From assembly GCA_040904765.1 (NCBI GenBank), contig JBBDST010000042.1, forward strand, positions 1 to 25,851: 25,851 nt of DNA, read 5' to 3'. Source of the stretch: JBBDST01 sp040904765. GTDB lineage: Bacteria; Actinomycetota; Nitriliruptoria; Nitriliruptorales; Nitriliruptoraceae. A program made the position numbers and the translations under genes. The notes below the pieces were generated by a model that was not told the DNA's origin, did no database searches, and saw nothing but the letters and a program-made list of their open reading frames with translations. How positions within the stretch are numbered: the first letter of the stretch is position 1; every line of letters starts with the position of its first letter. Below, piece by piece: positions 21,488 through 25,851 of this stretch.

Positions 21488-24012
21488 ACGTGCCACAGGC
21501 GCCGCTTGCGGGAATGCGTTTTTCGACCTCTCGGATTGTACGCAACACGGCCGCCCGCGTCGTAACCGCGACGGTTGGCCAAGGCATGAAAGGAATCATT
21601 GCGATTCTCGTTGCACGTCAATTGGGTGCAGCAGCGTTTGGGACGTTCTCAATTGTTTGGACCGTTACCAGCATTGCGGCGTACTACAGCGCCCTAGGAA
21701 TCGACAACCTTTTAACTCGCGAACTGTCGCGCCGTGTTCCACTAATCGATGTGCGGCGTACGGTACCAATCGTCAGTTGGATAGGTGCAAGTTCCGCGCT
21801 ACTGTTGATTGCAGGCGGTTTTTTCTTCACTGAAGATATGGCGTTCGCGTTTTTGGTTGCCGCACCGTATGTCGCGTTGACAGCACCAATTCTCGTGTTG
21901 ACCGCCACATTTGACGCCCGCGAACGCATGGAATTCACGTCGCTCGCCGAAGCCATCGAAGCGACCGTTTCGTTAATCGCCGCTGTGTTTGCCCTAAGGC
22001 TTGGCGGTGGCATCGTCGGCGTACTCGCGGCTCTATCGTTTGGCCGCAGCGTTGGGGTAATAACCGCCTGGTTGATGCACCGCCGCTTACCCCCGTTGCC
22101 GACTGCGCCGACGACTGTCGACTGGCGCACCATCGTGCACACCAGCTTGCCGATCGGGGGAGTACGCCTACTCACAGCCCTCTACTACCGTGCCGACATT
22201 GTTATTCTGGGATTGGTCGTCACCGCGACGCAAGTCGGACTGTATAGTGCCGCGGCAATCACCGTGATGCTGGTCGCCGATGGTCTAAGCGAGCTGGGTC
22301 GTGCTGCATATCCGTCCTTCTCCCGCGCTTCTGGGCGGCAAGATCCCGAACTACGGGCCTCGTTTGCGCTGATCTGGAAAACACAGCTGTATTTGACGCT
22401 CGCTGCAGCAGCCGGCCTTATCGCACTGGGTGGACCGTTAGCCAGCGACGTATTCGGCGCAGAGTTCACTGCCGCCGGTCCGCTACTGGCCGTCATGGCC
22501 GCCTCGCTGGTGCTACGCGTCCTTGGCAATCTTGGCGGGATTTCGCTGTATGCGGTTGATCGGCAAGCAGACAGGCTTAGCACGGTTGCAGCTGCGACTG
22601 TCGTAAAACTACTTCTGCTGGCGCTGCTGGTGCCGCTTTTCCAGCTGTGGGGGGCTGTCGCTGCCGCGATTCTCGCTGACATCGTTTACATCGCTGCGAT
22701 GCTGTGGTTTGTCCGTAGTTTCCGACCCCGCCTGCTGATGGATTGGGTACCTGCCCTAGTCACGGCGCTGCTTGTTGGCAGCGCAGCGTGGTTAACTCCG
22801 GGACCGACCGCCGTTCGTGTTGCGGCGGGTATCGTCGTGTTTCTCACTATCATCCGGGTGGTATCGGGGAAGGCCTTGGTAACCATGGTCCGCGACAAGA
22901 TCGATCCGCCACTGCTGCCTGACGCGGTGCAAGTTGGACCGATTCTGGTGCGTCTTCAGGGCACCGCCGACTTGTCCCGAGCAGTAATAGCACGATCACT
23001 CGCCCAGCTACCGCCAGCCGCAGGCGGCACGACGGCAACCCTGACCATCGCATTTAGTGACACTGTCGAAGCTACCGGTACTGAGGTTTATGGTTATCCG
23101 CTGCGCCGTAGCCAACGCACGTTGATTGCTGTTGATCACGCTGGCCGCACTGCCCAGCTGCCACTTGGATCACTCGCCACTGACCCGATCATCCTTGACC
23201 CACACCTCGAAACTGACACGTTCCAATCGTGGGTACAGTTGCCGATACTTCGCGCCACGTTGCATAGAGTCGGGTGGTGCCTGGCACGCATGACCGTCGT
23301 CGATATTCACGGTCGTCGCATAGCGATCGTGGCTGATGCAGCCACCGGTAAGACCCGGGTCGCGCTGGCGTTGCTGCAACGCGGGGCCACATTTGTTGGT
23401 GATGATTGGGTAGCGCTTGGCCCAGACGGCGTCGCGGCAGCCTGCTCGCTGGTCGTATTGCGAGACCAGACGCGTCAAGCCATTGGCCGGTTCAATGTCA
23501 TCGATCGCATCCGTAGCAAAACAGCTCGTGCGCTTGGATTCGCCGCTAAACGGTGTCACCCTTGGCGTAAATTTTCGCTCGCCTTGGCGTACGGCGAGTT
23601 GATGTTATGGCGGTGGGGAACTGAAGTTGTAGATATAAAGTCGTTGGTTTCGGGTGTCGAGATTGCATCAACTATCGCCCCGATCGACTTGGTTGCGGTA
23701 CTAGACGGAACTGGTGGCGACAACCTCAACATCGACTGTGATGCGATGGCAGAGGTGATAGCGAGCCGTGCGATTATCGATCTGCCGTCGGCTGTTGCGC
23801 TCGAAGCGATCTACCGTGCCGGCATGCCGGGTAACGGGTCACTAGAGATGCCACATATTGACGATGATGTTGCGTTGATTGCTGCGGCATTGCGTTCGGC
23901 CACAGTCGAGGTGTTTGCGATCGAAAACAGCGAGCAGGTTGTCGCGAGGGTCGCGGACCACATTGTGCGCTGGACGACAGTTGATAACGACGTTAAGGAA
24001 CGCCATGAATAA
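21484..24012 (+). CDS. Wzx-type flippase fused to an HprK-like P-loop domain
   Basis: The protein has 842 residues from GTG 21484, overlapping the previous stop (GTGA). Residues 1 to about 455 form a polysaccharide-biosynthesis flippase (MATE-like, about 12-14 membrane segments, with the typical N-terminal GQGMKGIIAILVARQLGAAA). Such proteins turn lipid-linked sugars across the membrane. From about 530 a cytoplasmic domain resembles the HPr kinase/phosphorylase C-terminal fold: Walker A from Ala617 to Thr624 (ADAATGKT) and GDDW at 639-642, where HprK-like proteins have paired acids after the second strand. HprK-like domains occur in other sugar and peptide biosynthesis loci as stand-alone proteins; a fusion to a flippase is unusual. 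It may make transport or assembly depend on phosphorylation. Both halves are clear; the function of the fusion is not. Confidence 0.85.
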   Translation: MNVPQAPLAGMRFSTSRIVRNTAARVVTATVGQGMKGIIAILVARQLGAAAFGTFSIVWTVTSIAAYYSALGIDNLLTRELSRRVPLIDVRRTVPIVSWIGASSALLLIAGGFFFTEDMAFAFLVAAPYVALTAPILVLTATFDARERMEFTSLAEAIEATVSLIAAVFALRLGGGIVGVLAALSFGRSVGVITAWLMHRRLPPLPTAPTTVDWRTIVHTSLPIGGVRLLTALYYRADIVILGLVVTATQVGLYSAAAITVMLVADGLSELGRAAYPSFSRASGRQDPELRASFALIWKTQLYLTLAAAAGLIALGGPLASDVFGAEFTAAGPLLAVMAASLVLRVLGNLGGISLYAVDRQADRLSTVAAATVVKLLLLALLVPLFQLWGAVAAAILADIVYIAAMLWFVRSFRPRLLMDWVPALVTALLVGSAAWLTPGPTAVRVAAGIVVFLTIIRVVSGKALVTMVRDKIDPPLLPDAVQVGPILVRLQGTADLSRAVIARSLAQLPPAAGGTTATLTIAFSDTVEATGTEVYGYPLRRSQRTLIAVDHAGRTAQLPLGSLATDPIILDPHLETDTFQSWVQLPILRATLHRVGWCLARMTVVDIHGRRIAIVADAATGKTRVALALLQRGATFVGDDWVALGPDGVAAACSLVVLRDQTRQAIGRFNVIDRIRSKTARALGFAAKRCHPWRKFSLALAYGELMLWRWGTEVVDIKSLVSGVEIASTIAPIDLVAVLDGTGGDNLNIDCDAMAEVIASRAIIDLPSAVALEAIYRAGMPGNGSLEMPHIDDDVALIAAALRSATVEVFAIENSEQVVARVADHIVRWTTVDNDVKERHE

Positions 24013-24103
24013 AGTGGCGGCCAAATGCGGACAGTCTGATGCCGTCGAACACTTGAGCCGATAACGACACCAGCGGATGCCAGTGTGACATAGTGGAATA
24101 CAA

Positions 24104-24110
24104 GGGGGAG
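24104..24110 (+). promoter_or_regulatory. Strong ribosome binding site for the methyltransferase
   Basis: GGGGGAG lies 6 nt before GTG 24117 and settles that start. The 104-base spacer upstream shows no convincing -35/-10 pair and no terminator, so read-through from the flippase gene is possible. Confidence 0.6.
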
Positions 24111-24116
24111 TAGGCT

Positions 24117-24773
24117 GTGAAACGGCAAACAGGTCTTCGAGCCGACCCATTTTTACGTGCGTACGTAACCACTATCTGTCAGGTGCTCGACCCATTAACC
24201 GAACGCACCACAATCGATATTTCGGCTGGGACAGCGTGGATTAGACAGCTTGGTTTTAGTACTTACACGCCCGTTGATGTGTCCGGCGAACACGAGTATT
24301 GGGACATCAACACGCCACTACCTGAGCACCACGTCGGCAAATATGAACTTGCGGTGTGCATGGGGTCACTCCACTACAGCCTTAACCCTCATGAAAGTCT
24401 TACGCAGATCCTGCGTACGTTGGTTGAAGGCGGCGATCTGGTGATGATGGTTCCGTGGATGTATCCGCCGCACGATCGTCAAATTGACCGGTGGCGGATC
24501 GCCCCACAACAGATCCATTCGATGGTCGCTGATCATTTCGATGAAGTTGTAATTTATAACGTTGGCTCGATGTGGCAGACACCGTTGCATATCATCAAAC
24601 GGATCGTGGCAGGCTCATTTCACGGCTTATCAGCCCGTCAACTTGGACGCCTCAAAGGCAAGCAGGGTGTGCGCGGTGTGCGGGTACGCACCGCAGACGA
24701 GTTGCCTGTCCGATTCGGAGGCCCGCTAAACGTTGTCGTTCATGCCCGCCGTTTCAACGGGATAACAACGTGA
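24117..24773 (+). CDS. SAM-dependent methyltransferase-like protein
   Basis: The protein has 218 residues and a class I methyltransferase layout. The first motif reads TIDISAGTAWIRQLG where DxGxGxG is usual, then YTPVDVSGEHEYWDINTPLP with an acid ending the second strand region, YELAVCMGSLHYSLNPHESLTQILRTLVEGGDLVMMVPW for the fourth strand, linking helix and fifth strand. The altered glycine motif leaves SAM binding uncertain. In glycan loci, enzymes of this type methylate sugars or chain ends, or are inactive relatives. It overlaps the glycosyltransferase gene by 4 bases (GTGA), so it should be co-expressed with it. Confidence 0.7.
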   Translation: MKRQTGLRADPFLRAYVTTICQVLDPLTERTTIDISAGTAWIRQLGFSTYTPVDVSGEHEYWDINTPLPEHHVGKYELAVCMGSLHYSLNPHESLTQILRTLVEGGDLVMMVPWMYPPHDRQIDRWRIAPQQIHSMVADHFDEVVIYNVGSMWQTPLHIIKRIVAGSFHGLSARQLGRLKGKQGVRGVRVRTADELPVRFGGPLNVVVHARRFNGITT

Positions 24774-25540
24774 ACGCATCCACACCCGGCAGGCCAGTCG
24801 ATTCCCACACGTCACCTTCCTACCGTGTGCTTGTTGTCACCCCGGCGTACAACGAAGAGGCCTCGGTTGCAGAGACGATACGTCAGGTACAAGCCGCTGT
24901 TGCCCACGCTGAGGTAGTGGTAGTTGACGACGGTTCAACCGATGCCACGGCGGCCGTCGCGCGCCGAGCTGGCGCGCACGTATTGTCGCTCCCGTTCAAC
25001 CTTGGCGTGGGTGGTGCAATGCGAGTCGGCTACCGCTTTGCCTACCGCAAGGGATTTGATGTAGTCGTGCAAATCGATGCCGATGGCCAGCACAATCCTT
25101 ATGATGTCCCCGCATTGCTGGCCGCACTGGATGACGCTGACGTGGTCGTCGGATCACGTTTCTTAGGGGAAACGTCGTATCCGGTAGGCAAGATCCGCCG
25201 CTTCGCCATGCGCGTACTCGCATGGCGATTGAGCGCCATTGCCGGCACACCACTGACCGACGTGACGTCGGGTTTCCGTGCGGTAGGACCGCGGGCTATC
25301 CCAGTGTTCGCACGGATGTATCCTGTCGAATACCTCGGCGACACTGTCGAAGCGTTGGTAATCGCCTCCAAGTCTAAGTTGCGGATCAGCGAAATTTCCG
25401 TGACGATGCACGAGCGGGCGGTTGGCCAAGCAAGTCAAACCACCCTCAAAGGGACGGTGTTTGCGGTGCGTGCACTTGGCATGATCGCCTTGGCACGGTT
25501 TCAGCAGTGGCCCGTTCACCAGAATGAGGAAATTCGATGA
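24770..25540 (+). CDS. GT2 glycosyltransferase, DPM1-like
   Basis: The protein has 256 residues from GTG 24770, which overlaps the methyltransferase stop; the frame stays open further upstream, but that part lies within the methyltransferase gene. The GT-A fold motifs are complete: VVTPAYNEEASVAETI, VDDGSTD (52-58), DADGQH (from 103), VVGSRFLG, TSGFRA and the ERAVGQAS end motif. There is no membrane segment. Enzymes of this type usually move a sugar from a nucleotide to polyprenyl phosphate on the cytoplasmic side, giving the donor for GT-C enzymes. Its pairing with a DUF2304 protein is common in surface glycan loci. Confidence 0.93.
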   Translation: MNASTPGRPVDSHTSPSYRVLVVTPAYNEEASVAETIRQVQAAVAHAEVVVVDDGSTDATAAVARRAGAHVLSLPFNLGVGGAMRVGYRFAYRKGFDVVVQIDADGQHNPYDVPALLAALDDADVVVGSRFLGETSYPVGKIRRFAMRVLAWRLSAIAGTPLTDVTSGFRAVGPRAIPVFARMYPVEYLGDTVEALVIASKSKLRISEISVTMHERAVGQASQTTLKGTVFAVRALGMIALARFQQWPVHQNEEIR

Positions 25541-25851
25541 CGGTCGCTCACGGTGTTGCCATCGCCACAGCCGTAGGTATCTCGGTCGTGGTGCTAGAAC
25601 TTGTTCGGCGTCGGCAACTGCGAGACAAGTATGCGGCACTTTTTCTCGTGCTTGCCACTGGCATGGTGCTGTTTGCTGTCGCGCCAAGCCTGCTGACTGG
25701 CCTTGCGACCATCCTTTCGATCATATCGGTGTCTGACGCACTGTTTTTTGTCGGTTTGCTGATACTGCTGATCATCGCCGTTCATTTGACCTGGGAAGTG
25801 TCTCGCCTAGAGAACGAGACCCGTGTGCTGTCCGAAGAACTGGCATTACTG
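25537..25851 (+). CDS. DUF2304 membrane protein, 3'-truncated by window end
   Basis: The visible 105 residues have three hydrophobic segments (about 5-20, 30-50 and 60-85), then a charged helix starting HLTWEVSRLENETRVLSEEL. This is the DUF2304 pattern: three membrane helices and a short coiled coil of about 110-120 residues, so only the last few residues are missing. The family lies next to DPM1-like GT2 genes and may anchor the enzyme to the membrane. It overlaps the GT2 gene by 4 bases (ATGA). Confidence 0.85.
   Translation, partial: MTVAHGVAIATAVGISVVVLELVRRRQLRDKYAALFLVLATGMVLFAVAPSLLTGLATILSIISVSDALFFVGLLILLIIAVHLTWEVSRLENETRVLSEELALL

Overview
The window looks like a chromosomal segment of a free-living, moderately GC-rich aerobic bacterium. 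Purine-rich Shine-Dalgarno sites, many GTG starts, chains of ATGA/GTGA overlaps, NarL/DesR-type two-component genes and a biotin-dependent acyl-CoA carboxylase operon would fit an actinobacterium (for example Acidimicrobiia). A Chloroflexota-like source cannot be excluded, and the taxonomic call is inference only. No rRNA, tRNA, CRISPR array, insertion sequence or phage gene was recognised.

Region 1 (1-527) is the 3' part of a gene of the UGSC (seleno)protein family. An in-frame TGA at 6-8 opens the family motif U-G-S-C. It is followed at once by a hairpin with the geometry of a bacterial SECIS element, so the TGA is probably selenocysteine and not a stop. A conventional gene call would start at ATG 30 and lose the active site.

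Region 2 (786-5662) is a three-gene acyl-CoA catabolic operon: an acyl-CoA dehydrogenase, a carboxyltransferase and a biotin carboxylase/biotin carrier subunit of methylcrotonoyl-CoA carboxylase type. It would oxidise and carboxylate a branched acyl-CoA, most simply from leucine. It ends in a 338-base gene-free stretch facing a convergent regulator gene.

Region 3 (6001-8627) is regulatory. It holds an orphan LuxR-type response regulator on the minus strand, then, divergent from it, a soluble NarL/DesK-type histidine kinase overlapping its own LuxR-type response regulator. The divergent spacer carries two dyad elements that could be operators.

Region 4 (8711-24012) is a run of eight genes that overlap or nearly touch: a degenerate receiver domain, a 1059-residue HEAT-repeat protein, a PelF-like glycosyltransferase carrying its own Pro-rich linker and HEAT tail, a 12-TM PelG-like membrane protein with an extra soluble N-terminus, two paralogous GT-C-like membrane proteins flanking a lipoprotein with a TolB-like propeller, and a Wzx-type flippase fused to an HprK-like P-loop domain. 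I read this as a cell-surface polysaccharide assembly machine related to Pel only in its PelF/PelG core. A pseudo-receiver and HEAT scaffold stand where Pel loci carry the PelD/PelE regulatory and scaffold proteins. This is the best candidate for an undescribed system.

Region 5 (24117-25851, running off the end) continues the glycan theme with a SAM-methyltransferase-like protein, a DPM1-like GT2 glycosyltransferase and a DUF2304 membrane protein, again overlapping. Nutrient catabolism and surface glycan synthesis seem to be neighbours by position only; no functional link is visible between region 2 and regions 3-5.
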